Source: Volutella citrinella (Eukaryota > Ascomycota > Sordariomycetes > Hypocreales > Nectriaceae). From it: DNA of 64,000 nt. Within the stretch, counting starts at the first letter, position 1. Each line of letters starts with the position of its first letter. Below, piece by piece: positions 1 through 11,055 of the stretch. The notes below the pieces were generated by a model. It did not search any database and was not told the DNA's origin. It saw only the letters and a program-made list of their open reading frames with translations. The DNA lies in assembly GCA_034401135.1 (NCBI GenBank), contig JAWZSP010000007.1, forward strand, positions 1,426,001 through 1,490,000, written 5' to 3'. The position numbers and the translations under genes are program-made.

Positions 1-1590
1 CCAGCACTGCGATCGCCATCTACCATAGGCACCTCGTGAAGCATGCGGATCGACATCTCGCTGCCAAAGAGGTTGGCACACCGCTGTGTCGCTCGGTCGA
101 TAACCTCGGCCGAGAAACCCGCCAGCGATGCCGCCCCGAGGACGTCGCTCCAGTCCCGCAGGCCCCAGCGGGCCATTCTTCGTTCCATGTCGCCGTCAAG
201 CGTCGATATCCCGGACGCCGCGCTGCCCGATGCTACGCTGCCCTCCCTGTCGGTGTCACCGGCCTCGGACTCTTGTGTTCTGGCGGACTGCGAACGTTCC
301 CGCTCCGTCTCCTCGTCTCCCTCGCGCATCCACTCGTCGAAGGCCGCATCCTTCTGCTCCTGTTCCCCGGCCGCCTCTTCGCCGTGGCGCATCCACTCGT
401 CGAACGCGGCATCTTGGTTCTGGGAAGACGGGGGCAAACGGCGGTGCTGTTCCCGGGCGACACGGCGCAGGAAATCCTCGCGAGACTCTCCCTCGAGCGG
501 TTCCCGGGGCTTGCGCGGGCGGCCACGAGCGCGAGGCGTCGACGAGGGCGTTTCATTCGGCGAGGGTGCTGTGCTCGCGGCATCTCGGGAGTGGCTTCGG
601 TGCCGACTGCGGGGCCGTTTCCGGCCGCTCGGGTTGTCGGACTCGTCCTCGGTAGATGACTCGGAGAAGTAGTTGGTCCCGGCGACGCGTGAGTTGTGGA
701 GAATGGTGAGTGTAGCATCCAGCTGTGAGAGGATGTGTCTCACGGATGGCCTCAGAATGTGGTAAGAAAGATCGTCGTCGGTTGACACAACGGGCTCGTA
801 AGTTTGAGTGGATCGCTTCTCCCTAGCCACGGGCTCGCCTACAGGGTCGATAGTCGTGCGATCATCATGGCCAGGCTCATCTTCACTGGCCTCTGGTTTT
901 ATCGGCGTAGCTCTTGATGGTGATGGGCGAGGCGGGGAGGAGGGAGGCACTGATGATTCGCTCTCCTCCTCCGCGTCCTCTTGGGTCGGAATTGCGTCTT
1001 CGGTTGCAGGCGGGCGCATGGCGCGCCCTCTCTTCCCGAATCGCTGCTTGGCAGTGCGTAGAATAGTCGCTGAAAGCTCCTCCTCCAGCTCCATGCTGGG
1101 CAGTGCCTCAGCCTGTCTCCGGAACGTGTATTGCTCATCCTCGTCGGCTTGTTCGTCTATGAGACGGTGCTTGGGCACCTGTCGATGCTTGAGAGGCCAC
1201 GCCGTCCAGAGCTTCGGTGGCATCCATACCAGGTCTTTTCCTCCGGCTTCCTAGACGCAAGTCAGTCGTCCATGCTCTGACAGACGAGTGCTGTTGCCCG
1301 ACACTGTTGGTGGGTCGCGATTCACTCACCGTGGTCGCCGAAGAATCCTGAGCGGCCACACTCAGTTGCGCCCGCCTCTTCAACGCGTGAGAGTTGTACA
1401 GATGGATTGCCAGGTCCTGGTCTTGCAGATGCTTCATCGATTCCCAGAGCAGCCGGTCGTCTTCCGTGAGCGACCGCCATGACGATTTCGGGCCTGCCCA
1501 GCGGTTGGGTCGGTGCTGGTGCAGGTCCTCGGACGCGACGGACGCGATCTCATCACTGTCAAGCTCCCAGTTCTCAATTTTGGATTCCAT
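1..1590 (-). CDS. RRN9: RNA polymerase I initiation factor Rrn9-like, 5' part of gene
   Basis: Two exons: 1590-1330 and 1250-1 (open to the window edge, so the C-terminus is missing). The intron 1329-1251 has a GTGAGT donor, a CTGAC branch point and a CTAG acceptor; exon 1 is 87 whole codons. The start is the ATG at 1590. Exon 1 gives a PNRWAGPKSSWRSLTEDDRL block followed by DLAIHLYNSHALKRR; exon 2 opens with DLVWMPPKLWTAWPL and then an EELSATILRTAKQRFGKR segment. This order resembles the Rrn9 domain of fungal upstream-activating-factor proteins, which recruit Pol I to rDNA promoters. The middle is acidic and Ser/Pro-rich with a duplicated AAFDEWM segment; near the edge a WGLRDWSDVLGAASLAGFS block follows. 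Exon 2 has no ATG near its start, so only the joined frame shows the gene. The family call is by motif recognition from memory. Confidence 0.75.
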
Positions 1591-1940
1591 CAAACAGAAT
1601 GGCTAAGTATCGTGCTCTAGTGCTGAAAGGCCGAAGCTGCTCATTTTATTTTTATTTTTATTCTTGGGAAACTTGATGGCAATCCTGGCGTCGAGTGGCG
1701 GTTGATGAGGGTTGGTTTAGCTAACGGCGTGTCAAGGAAATTTTCCGAGGTTGCTTCAGACTAGCACGATGCAGTCCACATCACATACACATGCATATAT
1801 GCACACACACACACACACACATTCCTACATCGCAGGCTCCGTCTAGCAGGGCGCAAAGGCACTTGGGAAATGCAAAGGTACACAAAGCTCCTTCATCGCA
1901 TGTACATTTTAATCTATCGGAAATGGTATAAATCAGCCCG
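1591..1940. other. Intergenic, RRN9 promoter and NOP7 3' side
   Basis: No gene seen. It holds the T/A-rich upstream region of the RRN9-like gene (T-rich run near 1642-1665) and, at about 1802-1820, a short CA dinucleotide repeat preceded by CATACACATGCATATATG. The right end would be the NOP7 3' UTR. Confidence 0.6.
1802..1820. repeat. (CA)n microsatellite
   Basis: About nine CA units in the spacer between RRN9-like and NOP7. A plain simple repeat. Confidence 0.85.
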
Positions 1941-3935
1941 TTACGCCTTGCCCTTGCCCTTCGCCTTTTCCTTTTCCAGCTTCCTCCGCTTCGACCTCAG
2001 CTTCTGGTCCTCGGCGCTCTTCTTGCTATTAGTGTAGATCATCTGCTCATACAACTTTCGCTTCTTCTTGCTCAGCATGCCCTTGGCACGGTCCAGGTCC
2101 TCGGCCTCCTCCCGGTTCTTCTTGGCCAGCGCCTTGCGGGCGTCCTCCTTGGCCTTGGCCTTGGAGTTGGTGGTCTTGGACTTGACAGAGCCGCCAGTCA
2201 GCTCCGCCTCAAGTTCCTTCTGTCGCTGAGCAGCGCCGTCCTCCTCGTCATCGTCCTCTTCGTCCTCGTCTGCAGAGAAGCCGCCGAAGTCATCCTCCTC
2301 CTCCTCCTCCTCCTCCTCCTCCTCACCCTCTTCGTCCTCGTCCTCATCCGAGCCGGCAACATCCATGCCCTCGGTAGTCTCGTCGACATCCTCCTCGTCG
2401 CTGTCAGCCTCCAGGGCCTCCTCCTCAGGCTGCTGTTCCTCCAGCGGGATGGTGGGGTCGTATGCACCCCGGACGTTCTTCACGAAGGGGCTGAGATGGG
2501 GAGGTAGCGAGGCACCGGGAGCGTACAGGTGAGGCTCCTTGAGCTCGCCGTCGTTGACACTGTCCCAAACCCACTGGGGCTGGATGTACGTGCGGCCAGG
2601 GACGCGTCGGTTGGCAGCCAGCTTCTGGGACGTCTGGTTGTCTTCGCCATCATCGCCCTCGTTGGCAGCCTGGATTGGGGGTCGATCCACGATTTGGTGC
2701 GTGATGTTGGGGTCGGACTCGTTGGTGGTAAAGGCTCCGTCGCCAAGGACGGCATCCCAGCCAACGCGTTTGCAGCCGAAGGCTTTCAGGAGGAACTCGA
2801 GGGGTTGGCGGGGAGATTCACGAGAGAGGTAGATGGTGAGGTTGGAGAAGAGGCTGTTGGGGTTGTCGCCCGTAGCGGTAGGCTGCAGGAGCACATCACC
2901 ACCGGGGGCGGTAGGTTCAAACTTATCAATGGTGGTGACCTCCCCATCCTGCCCCTCAACCTGGTTGTCCGTCGCCGGTGCCTCATCCTCATCATCAGCG
3001 CTCTTCTTCAACTTCTTGAGAACCTTGTTGACGGCAGCTTGGGTTGCGGGATCAGGTCGGTGCTCAGAGGCTTCAATCTGCTTCTGCTCCTCATTTTCAA
3101 TCAGAGTCTTGCCCTCGAGGGTGAAGGCGCTCAATTCGGCGGCATTCTCGTCCTTGGTCTGGTCAAACTTAGGAGGATACTTGACGCCAATGGTAGTATA
3201 CAGTCTGAAGTTGACGAAACCGAGAAGAGTCATGTAGAACTCGATAAACGTGCCCATGATGCGGAAGTCGACATCTCCAACAACGCGCTGGTTGAATCGG
3301 TAAGGCACCAGCCACATAACTTCCTCTCCTTGGATGTTCGCCTGGTAGTAGATTCCCTTGATAGACAGGAATGACTTGGTCACGCTCTGCGACACAATCA
3401 GGTAGTGTTGGAACTCGTGCACAAGACGTTCGCAGCGCGCAATCATCTTGGCAGGGACCGTCGAGGTGGAGGGCAAGTTGGCGAACAGGAACAGCATAGA
3501 CAAGCAGTCATCCAGATCGCGCAGGGCGTCGACAAAGGTAGGATAGCGCTCGCGGATGACGTGGTCGAGGGTGTACCGCGGCTTGCCAGTCTTATCAGGG
3601 CGGGCTGCATTACCCTCAAGTCGAGCGGCGTCTGTGACATCGCCACGGCCGAGCGCACGGGAGATCTTCTTCTCGAGGGCTTTCTGGTCGCGGAATTTCT
3701 GCAGAAGAGGCTCGTGGAGCAGGTACTGGATGTCCTTGGCGTAGTAGAAGGTGGTCGAGGCGGTGGACGACTTGGACACCTTCTTGCGACTCCGGGGCTC
3801 GCGAGGGTAGATGCCCTTCCAGATGCAGAGTTTTCGAAAGTCGGGAAGACTGATCTGGAGTTTTCGGATGGCCTGGTTGCGGGTGACGTAGTTCTTGGCC
3901 GCGCCGGCCTGGCCCTTCTTCTTTATCCGAGCCAT
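1941..3935 (-). CDS. NOP7: Pescadillo homolog Nop7 (60S ribosome biogenesis)
   Basis: Single exon, 664 residues. The frame is open further upstream, but the family start [20 protein letters not shown] lies at the ATG at 3935, so that start is chosen. Nop7 joins Erb1 and Ytm1 (PeBoW complex) in the nucleolus for 27S pre-rRNA processing and 60S assembly. The N-terminal pescadillo domain (roughly residues 5-290) is well conserved ([20 protein letters not shown]). A BRCT domain lies at about 356-480 ([18 protein letters not shown] and [12 protein letters not shown]). After it comes a very acidic stretch with a poly-Glu run encoded by a TCC repeat (about 2293-2334), then a basic coiled C-terminus ending in Lys/Gly repeats. 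Length is slightly above yeast Nop7 because of the acidic insert. It is divergent from GAB1 across a 513-bp promoter. Confidence 0.97.
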   Translation of the reverse strand: MARIKKKGQAGAAKNYVTRNQAIRKLQISLPDFRKLCIWKGIYPREPRSRKKVSKSSTASTTFYYAKDIQYLLHEPLLQKFRDQKALEKKISRALGRGDVTDAARLEGNAARPDKTGKPRYTLDHVIRERYPTFVDALRDLDDCLSMLFLFANLPSTSTVPAKMIARCERLVHEFQHYLIVSQSVTKSFLSIKGIYYQANIQGEEVMWLVPYRFNQRVVGDVDFRIMGTFIEFYMTLLGFVNFRLYTTIGVKYPPKFDQTKDENAAELSAFTLEGKTLIENEEQKQIEASEHRPDPATQAAVNKVLKKLKKSADDEDEAPATDNQVEGQDGEVTTIDKFEPTAPGGDVLLQPTATGDNPNSLFSNLTIYLSRESPRQPLEFLLKAFGCKRVGWDAVLGDGAFTTNESDPNITHQIVDRPPIQAANEGDDGEDNQTSQKLAANRRVPGRTYIQPQWVWDSVNDGELKEPHLYAPGASLPPHLSPFVKNVRGAYDPTIPLEEQQPEEEALEADSDEEDVDETTEGMDVAGSDEDEDEEGEEEEEEEEEEDDFGGFSADEDEEDDDEEDGAAQRQKELEAELTGGSVKSKTTNSKAKAKEDARKALAKKNREEAEDLDRAKGMLSKKKRKLYEQMIYTNSKKSAEDQKLRSKRRKLEKEKAKGKGKA
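2293..2334. repeat. (TCC)n trinucleotide run in NOP7
   Basis: About 13 TCC units, read as consecutive GAG/GAA codons in NOP7. Length variation here would change only the poly-Glu tract. Confidence 0.85.
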
Positions 3936-4448
3936 TGCGATAGTTGATGGCTGTTTGGTTGCGTCAAGTTTGAATCTCGTCGCTCTCTTGCAGGCGGCGG
4001 GGCACTTTTTTTTCCCAGTTCGGCCAGACAACTTTTTTTCCGGCTTGAAATTTTAATGCCGTCTGGCACCGCCCTGGCAGATTCATGGAGAGCGCTAGGC
4101 GCTCGCCCATTGGCCTGCGGGAGGCTCACCGCCTGGGCACTAGCCACTGTCCCAGCCATCTGCACAGGCAGGTAAGGCCCAAGGTCGCTCTGTCGCAGCA
4201 CCTCATCATTCTCCAGCGGCTCTTCTAGCGCCAAGTGCCTCGAGTAGCGGGGCTACCTGCGCCAGTAACCAGTTTGCCGCTCCTACCCCCAGCTACGGCC
4301 TGCAGCTCCGTGCGCCGCCTCCACACGCGCCGCCACACCTCAGCCAATCCGCCAAGTGGCCTCCCTCAGGTCCCTGAACTACCTCCAAGCTCCGGACCTG
4401 GAACCGCGCGCGCCAACATCACGATTCTGTGGCTTTCCCGGGCATGCC
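3936..4448. promoter_or_regulatory. Divergent promoter of NOP7 and GAB1
   Basis: 513 bp between the two start codons. A T-run and an AAATTTT core near 4045-4053 (similar to the RRPE element of ribosome-biogenesis promoters, only weakly matching) lie on the NOP7 side. The GAB1 side is GC-rich. No further gene seen. Confidence 0.5.
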
Positions 4449-5879
4449 ATGTCCAGCAACATGACACTGCAAGGCAAAGCGAGCGTTTTCGCCGGCGCGG
4501 CAATTCTGCGACTCGTCCTCTTTCTCGCCTTTCCTGGCCTCCCCGATCTCTTGACCGGCCGCGTCGAGATCTCCACGCCCGTTACCAGCTTCAAGCGATG
4601 TAAGCCCACAACCACTCGCCCCCTCCACCCCCTCCTCCGCCCCATCGCATGTCTTTAAGTATATTCGGCGAGCGCGGGCTGACTCTAAATCCCGCTATCT
4701 AGTACAAGAAGGCCTCTTTCTTTACACAAACAATGTGTCGCCATACGACGGCGGCGTCTTCCACCAGGCGCCCCTCCTCCTCCCCCTGTTCTCGTTGCTC
4801 CCCGACGTGAAGGCGCTGCCTATCTTCACCCATATCCTCTATATTCTTGTCGACCTACTCAGCGCGAATGCCTTGTATAAGATTGCCAATTCGGGCGAAG
4901 CCGGAAGCTCGAAGTTATATTCCTCGCCTCGTCGCGCCATCAAGTGGTGCGGAGTAGCTGTGGCCGCCGCGTAGGTCCAGATGCTCCCCAGGCCATCAGC
5001 AATGCTAACGTTAGCTCCAGCTTTCTTTTCAACCCATACACGATCGCATCATGCATCGGACGATCGACCAGTGTCTTCACCAATTGTATGATTCTGCATG
5101 CAATCGCGAAAGCCGTCCAGGGCTCGTCCTTTACTGCAATGATCGCCATCTCCTTCGCATCGTATCTCTCGATGTACCCCGTCCTGCTACTACCCCCGCT
5201 CATCTTACTAGCATTCGATCGCCAGCCTGAGAAGCGTAGGGCTGTCTCTGTAGTACAATTTGGTCTGGTCAACGTTGCCATTGTCAGCGCTTGTGTGGGC
5301 ACCCTTCTTGTCATGTCCTTCCTTCTTGAGGGCAACTCGTGGGCGTTCCTAGCTCGAACCTACGGTATCCAGCTCACGCTGACTGACCTGACACCTAATG
5401 CGGGCTTATGGTGGTACTTCTTCATTGAGATGTTCGACTCCTTCCGGGCTTTCTTCCTCGGCGTCTTCTGGCTACACCTCGCCTCATATCCTGCCGCACT
5501 GTCCATCCGCCTCCGCGCCCAGCCCTTGGCTGTCTTGACAATCATCTTGGGAACATTCTCCATTTTCAAGCCATACCCATCACTCGCTGATGCCAGTCTT
5601 TTCCTGGCTATGGTCCCTTTGTTCCGGCACGTCTTTCCTCTCATGCGGTACGCATTTGTTACCACTTCGACTCTCCTGTACGCCACCTTCCTTGGACCCG
5701 CCTTCTACCACCTCTGGATCTACGCTGGCAGTGGCAATGCCAACTTCTTTTACGCAATTACGCTAGTATGGAGTCTGGGACAGAGTCTATTGGTATCGGA
5801 TCTCACCTTCGCAGTCCTTAGGGATGAGTGGGAGGTTGAGCGGCCAGAGATGGTCGGAAAGGAGATTCGGCAAATTTGA
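4449..5879 (+). CDS. GAB1: GPI transamidase subunit Gab1/PIG-U
   Basis: Three exons: 4449-4599, 4703-4970, 5021-5879; 425 residues in frame. Gab1/PIG-U is a multi-pass ER membrane subunit of the complex that attaches GPI anchors to proteins. Key family blocks: EISTPVTSFKRLQEGLFLY spans the first splice junction, followed by SPYDGGVFHQAPLLLPLFSL, and FLFNPYTIASC opens exon 3. Many hydrophobic segments cover the whole length, and the size matches human PIG-U. Introns have GTAAGC..CTAG and GTAGGT..CCAG ends; the second (50 nt) has a CTAAC branch point. A second in-frame Met four codons downstream (4461) could also start translation. It is convergent with SAM37; the stop codons are 216 bp apart. 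Confidence 0.95.
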
Positions 5880-6095
5880 AAGAAAATAGGTAATAAAGTA
5901 TTAGACATCCATAGCATGTAAAGATAGTCGAAAAGTGGTTCCAAATAATCGGACGCATTATGGATAATCACGGCATGATAGATATGTAAATTGATGACAC
6001 ATCATTAATAACGCCCTGAAGTCGTTGCATGTCATGTCGAATCCTGGGGGGGTATGCAGATAGATGTACAGATATTGTTACACAAACCGGGCGCT

Positions 6096-7431
6096 TCAAT
6101 CGACGTCCGTGTCGGTCTCAACAAACCGAGGGCTTGAGTTGCTAGCCAACCCAGGGCCGTCCATCGGTGCTTGGAAACTTCCAAAGGCGCCTCCAAGCAT
6201 CGCGCCAATTTCTCCAAACTCGCTAAACTTTGATCGCCGCGCTTGCCATACCTGCGTCCGCGCCCCAAAAGGCTGTATAGCCCGATAGGTGTGGTATCCG
6301 TACCAGAACGCTCCGCCGGTCATCGCAAGTCCCAGCGTGAGGAGCACAGCCCTAGCGTCGATACCGGTGATTCCCTTCTCGGCTCGTCGCCGAACCTCTG
6401 TGGCATATTCATCCCCAAGGCTGGGGATGTGGTAAATGACACTATTGAGAGTGCGAGCGCCGATTTGAAGGGCGGTGACATGTTCTGGTTTCGCCAACGG
6501 CAAGTTGCCGGGTTGCTCCAAGGCCCTGAGTTTCAGGTCGGCAACAAACTGGCCCAACCGAGGGGAGTGCTCCTTTATCCAGTCCTTGACAAAGGATCGA
6601 GGTACAGGAGCATCCCACATCAAAGCTAGATAGCCAAATGCAAGACAATCCAGTGACGTCGGGGATGATGCCTCGAAGAAGCCAAATGGTTTCTCGTCCC
6701 CCCCAATCAAGAGCTTGTCCAGCACACCCAAGCAATCTTCGGTCAAGCCATATAACCTAATGGCAGCAGCCATCTCAGGGGTCATTTCCTCACGGACCGT
6801 TTTCTTAGTGCGGGCGGGCAAGTGTCTCCTGAGGGTCTCTGGAAGAGCATCGCGTCCAGATGAGAGATGCAGGGCGCTGTTGGGGTCAAAGTCACTGTCC
6901 AGATCCGCAAAACCAAAATGCTCGACGCGCGCCACCGCTGTGGTCCTAATAAGTGGCGGGACAGTCCAAGTCAATGGGAATGGTAGCAAAGAGCTGTAGG
7001 CCGGTCGCGTGGTCGCCGCCCAGTTGGCGGCAGACACATAGAGAGAGAGGTCCAGGAGGGGTGCAGCATGAGCTGTAAGAAAAGAGCTCAGAGCCACAAT
7101 GTCGGCTTTTTGAGCAGGATCCAGATGGGCGTCAAGGCTTGTGCCTAAAGAGTTTGAGGTGAGGTAGCCAACTATCGGACCATAACCTGAAGTCCAGATG
7201 CCATCATGATGGAGCGCAGGCAGGATATCTATTCAGGGTCAGCCGATGATCCTCGAGTGGGGCAGTCTTGGTGATCATCCTACTTGAAGGGGTAATAGAA
7301 GGGTCGTTGCTTGGCAATAAGCGCCAGGCCGAAGGTGGAAGTGAGTTATGAAGGTATGTGATGGTGGCCAGGCACTCTGGGTCGATGGAGGGCAGGCCAA
7401 ATGCCGAGCCCCAGACATGGAGTTCCAGCAT
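6096..7431 (-). CDS. SAM37: Sam37/Tom37, mitochondrial sorting and assembly machinery subunit
   Basis: Two exons: 7431-7284 and 7228-6096; 426 residues. The intron (7283-7229) has a GTAGGA donor and an ATAG acceptor. Sam37 is the metaxin-like subunit of the SAM complex that inserts beta-barrel proteins into the mitochondrial outer membrane. The N-terminus MLELHVWGSAFGLPSIDPEC and the following TITYLHNSLPPSAWRLLPS are typical of the Tom37 N-terminal domain; ILPALHHDGIWTSGYGPIVG crosses into exon 2. A glutathione-transferase-like C-terminal domain covers about residues 230-310, and a hydrophobic segment (AVLLTLGLAMTGGAFWYGY, about 350-370) is the probable membrane anchor. The start at 7431 fits the conserved N-terminus; an in-frame upstream Met was not used. 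Confidence 0.93.
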
Positions 7432-9648
7432 GGCACAGCGCAATCTGATCAACTGATCGTCGAAGGAGAACGTGTGCGCGTTGTCTTCAAAAATCAGGGA
7501 TGGCTAACCTTGAACCATATGGCGCAGATGGCGCGCGCGCGATAGTGCTTCGCTGATTTGCAACTTCTCACAGGATCCCAGCCTTGTGGTGCAGTAGTTT
7601 GTCGCAAAGCGAGCAACGATGCGCGCATTCACGCGCCACACCCTGGCAGGAAGGAGACAAGCCACAGCGCCAAACCACGTGACGGTCAGCCTCACCTGCT
7701 CCAGCTGTTGTCCTCTGGGTACGTACTGTAGCGTCCACACCACAAGGCCACTGGAAGGAGGAACCCCAGCACCCACCCGCCTCCGGCCTCCTGGGTCCCG
7801 CTATTTGGGGACTCCACGGTGATTGATCAATTCGCCGCCGATGATTTCACTCCTCTTTCGGCTGCCACACCGTTCACGAGAAGCTCCGCAGTGGCGATTT
7901 ACGGCCCCTGAGTGACCCTGAACCAGCGCAAAGATGGTGGGCAGCTAGGCCACTCGGCGTCGGTCCCAGCGGGCTCAGTGCCTGTGTCAGAGGGTTTGTT
8001 GAAACGTGGTGCCTTGCATGGTCAGGTACTGGCCAACCGTCTACAATCACCCTTCGGCAACGGCAGGTCTTCATGGGCTGGCGCACTCAGCCGATTCTCG
8101 CCACAATATGGAGTGCGTCACTACTAATAAAACATGCCCCAGAGGCCCCCAAGGCCCCTCACCCTCCCCACGTTGCCGAGATGGGACCTGTGCCGACCGC
8201 TTGTTTCATTCCGTCGATGATGATGAATTCATATCCATCCCAAATAGGGGCCTTGCAGCCTGCCTGCTGGTCGCTGGGCGGCTGACCTCCTCATCCCTGC
8301 TCGCCAGACCAGGCCGATGCTGGAAGCGAGCATGGAACTTCCCATCGCTGCATCCAACTTCGTGCGGTAGTGGCCGGACCGGGCCAAGGCCGGACATATG
8401 GACGGGCGGGTGTAGTCCACCAAAACAAGAGATAAGATGACGAAAGCCTGATGGCGAAAGCCTCATGCACCACCCACCATGATCCGTCCCCGGAAAGGCG
8501 GGGGACACAGTCAGGCGCTAGACGGGGGTGTCAAGGAGTTTCAGCTCCCAGGTGTGTCAGCTGTTGGATCGACGCGGCACCAAGTGACACCGACAAGGCG
8601 GCCATGGTGGTGCTGTGTTTGTTGCGCTGCTGCTACTAACAATCCTGGCCACATACTCGGTTGAGTCGGAGGGTGGTTGCGCTGCAAGGGAGGAGCAAGG
8701 ATCGATGATCACGGGGTACGATCGTGGGACAGGGATGTGGATATCATTCACTTGCTGCACGTAGACGGAAGGAGTGGGAGGTAATAACGATGGTGGTAAT
8801 ACCACTGATTCATAATTATTGCGAAAGCGGGAGTGTATGGTATCTCAGTCCTAATCTCAAAAAACAAACATTTTGCGCCGTGTAATGCCCTGTGGGCGGC
8901 GCATCCCAAGCAGTCCAACGATTCTATAGTTCAGTCCGACGTATTCTCATGATCCCATCCTCGATCTGTCCGCAACGCAAAGCGCCACGACAGGTGAGGG
9001 GTTTGGTGCGTGACTCCGTATCCATGCCTCTAAAAATACAGTTCCGAAAAGAAACCCGATCCCAGTGGGCGGAATTGTCTTCCACGAGTATGCTTGAAAG
9101 GCGAAAGGAGAAGTTCCAAGATATTATAATAATGTAACCGCAAAGCGGTAGAGAATGAAGGGCGATGAAGCGAAATGAAGTGTTGATCCGGTGGTCCAGC
9201 CACAAGGACATTCGGGGGGGTGGTGATGATGCTCGAGGCTCCATTCTGCGGCCATAGGCCGAGGTCTCGAGTGTGGGGACCGCCCGCAGATTACTGGATC
9301 TGGTGGAAGCAAAAAGACCGATCCGACCAGATCGAAGCAATCGCAGAAGCCAGCTCACACAGAAGTGAGCGGCAGGCAGTAGTAACAAGTTGCATGCGGA
9401 GCAAGCTGAGCACGATGTGCTGCGTGGGCCTCACAGGCGCATATGCACGAGGACGCCATAGCCAGCGTGGTTATGGTGCAACGCCGGGCGAACCTTGTTT
9501 GTGCAACCACAGCGCCAGGGCGACGGTTGGCCCCGGTTAGCTTGTAGTGCTGATGTGTGAATGATGGATGTTTCCCAGTAAGGTTGAACCAAGTCGAAGA
9601 GCAAATGAATTCCGACGGTCGATCATTGTGATTGTCGGAGGCGACCGT
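7432..9648. other. Gene desert, left part
   Basis: No conserved coding signal in either strand; open frames are short, low in conserved motifs and mutually overlapping. The first few hundred bases upstream of 7431 would be the SAM37 promoter. An inverted repeat lies at its right edge (arms 9615-9621 and 9642-9648), immediately after the micro-ORF stop. Confidence 0.55.
9615..9648. repeat. Inverted repeat just 3' of the micro-ORF
   Basis: Seven-base arms ACGGTCG (9615-9621) and CGACCGT (9642-9648) with a 20-base loop. On the minus strand the stem begins at the base right after the micro-ORF stop codon. It could fold as an RNA hairpin; chance occurrence is possible. Confidence 0.4.
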
Positions 9649-9735
9649 TTAGCCTCGCTTGGGCAGCGGAGGCAGAGGGCGACTGGGAGGCGGGCCCGGG
9701 CAAGGGGGAAGCTGAGAAGGTCGCTGGGCAGGCAT
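9649..9735 (-). CDS. Candidate proline-rich micro-ORF, 28 residues
   Basis: ATG at 9735 in the context ACAACAATCATGCCT, stop at 9649-9651. The peptide starts MPAQRPSQLPPC and is almost half proline, with a basic PKRG end. What argues for reality is the region 5' of it on the minus strand: about 250 nt without any ATG, rich in CAA/ACC and pyrimidines, as in leaders of highly expressed fungal mRNAs, preceded by a TATA-like box near 10,033-10,042. I know no family for it. It could be a stand-alone peptide gene, an upstream ORF of an unrecognised transcript, or a chance ORF in a non-coding RNA. Confidence 0.35.
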   Translation of the reverse strand: MPAQRPSQLPPCPGPPPSRPLPPLPKRG

Positions 9736-10000
9736 GATTGTTGTGTCGTGGTTGTTGCGGGTTAACAAGAAGTTGGTTGAGATCTTGGTACAACTGAAGG
9801 CTAATTGCTCAGTCCTGTTGGATGCTCTGGTGGTGGTTCTTGTTTGCGGTGTGGCAAAGAGACCGTAGGCGTTTTGCGAGACTGTGTGTAAGTGCAGGTT
9901 GGTTGGCAGAGGTTTGCTTGTTTGAGTCTTGAAAGGCTTGGACAAGTATGAGTCTTTGCAGGTAGATGATGAAACGAGTCGATGATGGTCAGATCGAGCA
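9736..10000 (-). promoter_or_regulatory. Probable ATG-free 5' leader of the micro-ORF transcript
   Basis: Read on the minus strand this stretch has no ATG and repeated CAAC, ACCACC and TCTC-type blocks, in contrast to the mixed composition on both sides. The exact transcription start cannot be read from sequence; a pyrimidine-rich patch lies around 9,960-9,990. Confidence 0.35.
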
Positions 10001-10032
10001 GGAATCGACTGGTGGGGAGCGGGAGGACGATG

Positions 10033-10042
10033 CCTTTATGTA
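10033..10042 (-). promoter_or_regulatory. TATA-like box (TACATAAAGG)
   Basis: On the minus strand TACATAAAGG lies about 40-90 nt upstream of the leader-like sequence and about 300 nt upstream of the micro-ORF ATG. Single weak element, position-based call. Confidence 0.3.
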
Positions 10043-11040
10043 TTCTCTGGCTGGGCTGGTGTTTGCCCTTCTAGTAAAAAGGCAATCTGAGGTGAAGCAG
10101 CCCAGGGCGCAAGGCACAGGGCTTCCCAGCGGGCCAGGGGGGGGTGAGAGAGGGTGTGAGGAACGTGGTGGGTGTGTTGCTTACACGCCCGGGCTTAGCT
10201 CGTACGAGGCACTGGAGTCTTGCACAAATTGCGTTCTGCGCAATACGTCAGTGAGTACTTGGCGGATAGGTACCAGCAACAGGCGGAAGCTGGGGGTGGA
10301 ATACCTGCCAGGTCAGCTAGGGCAGTGTACCTCGTACCCACCAGGCCTGGGCCAGCCAGCAGCGAAAGGGGAAATTGAAACAGGCGTCAGCGCCCGTGGA
10401 TGAATTGATGGGGCGGGCTATGGAAAATATGTCTCCATGCCGCAACCCCCCTGTCCCACCTGAGCCATCAGTCAGGCACGCTGCCGAGCCCAATCCGGCG
10501 GTGGCTGCCTCTTTGCTGAGCGGGCTGCGACCCAGCACACTCAGCGCGATGCAGGCATCTACGGATTAGAGATGGATCGCTACCTGGTGGATGTGTTGTC
10601 GGAACTGGTGCTCTGCTATGCTACCTTATGCAGTGTTGGTGTTGGTGTTCAAGTGCGCTGGCACTCTCCCAGTGGGCTGGGCGTTGGGGGAACTGGATGG
10701 AGCCTGCCTGCGCTGCAACTTGCTCAGTTGAAGCACTGTCCACCCGCTACTGCAAGCACTGCGCACTGCGCATCACGGGGTACCAACCGCTGTTGTGATC
10801 TGCCTCTCCCTCCCTCACTTACTGGGAAACTGCGCCCGATAATATGACATGCCCACCTACAGACGCCCTGCACCAGCGATGACGACTTTGGAGCCAGTCG
10901 CTTCATACAGCAGGCATTTACACCACCACTCATTCGCCGCAGCTCTGGGAGGGAGCCGCAAGGCAACAGCAGCAAGGCGGACCGTATCTCCTTCTCGCCG
11001 AGACGCGGACTGCAGCAATTAATCATTTCTGCGTATCCGT

Positions 11041-11055
11041 ATCTCATCTCATCTC
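11041..11055. repeat. (ATCTC)3 short repeat
   Basis: Three tandem ATCTC units followed by a degenerate ATCTT. Located in the gene desert. Confidence 0.7.

Noticed and set aside
2529..3374. 281-codon open frame antisense to NOP7
   Set aside because: Mirror of NOP7 codon bias; no conserved motif, and the opposite strand is a clear pescadillo gene.
8924..9388. 154-codon minus frame downstream of the micro-ORF, as possible main ORF
   Set aside because: No coding character and no splice link to the leader that I could support.
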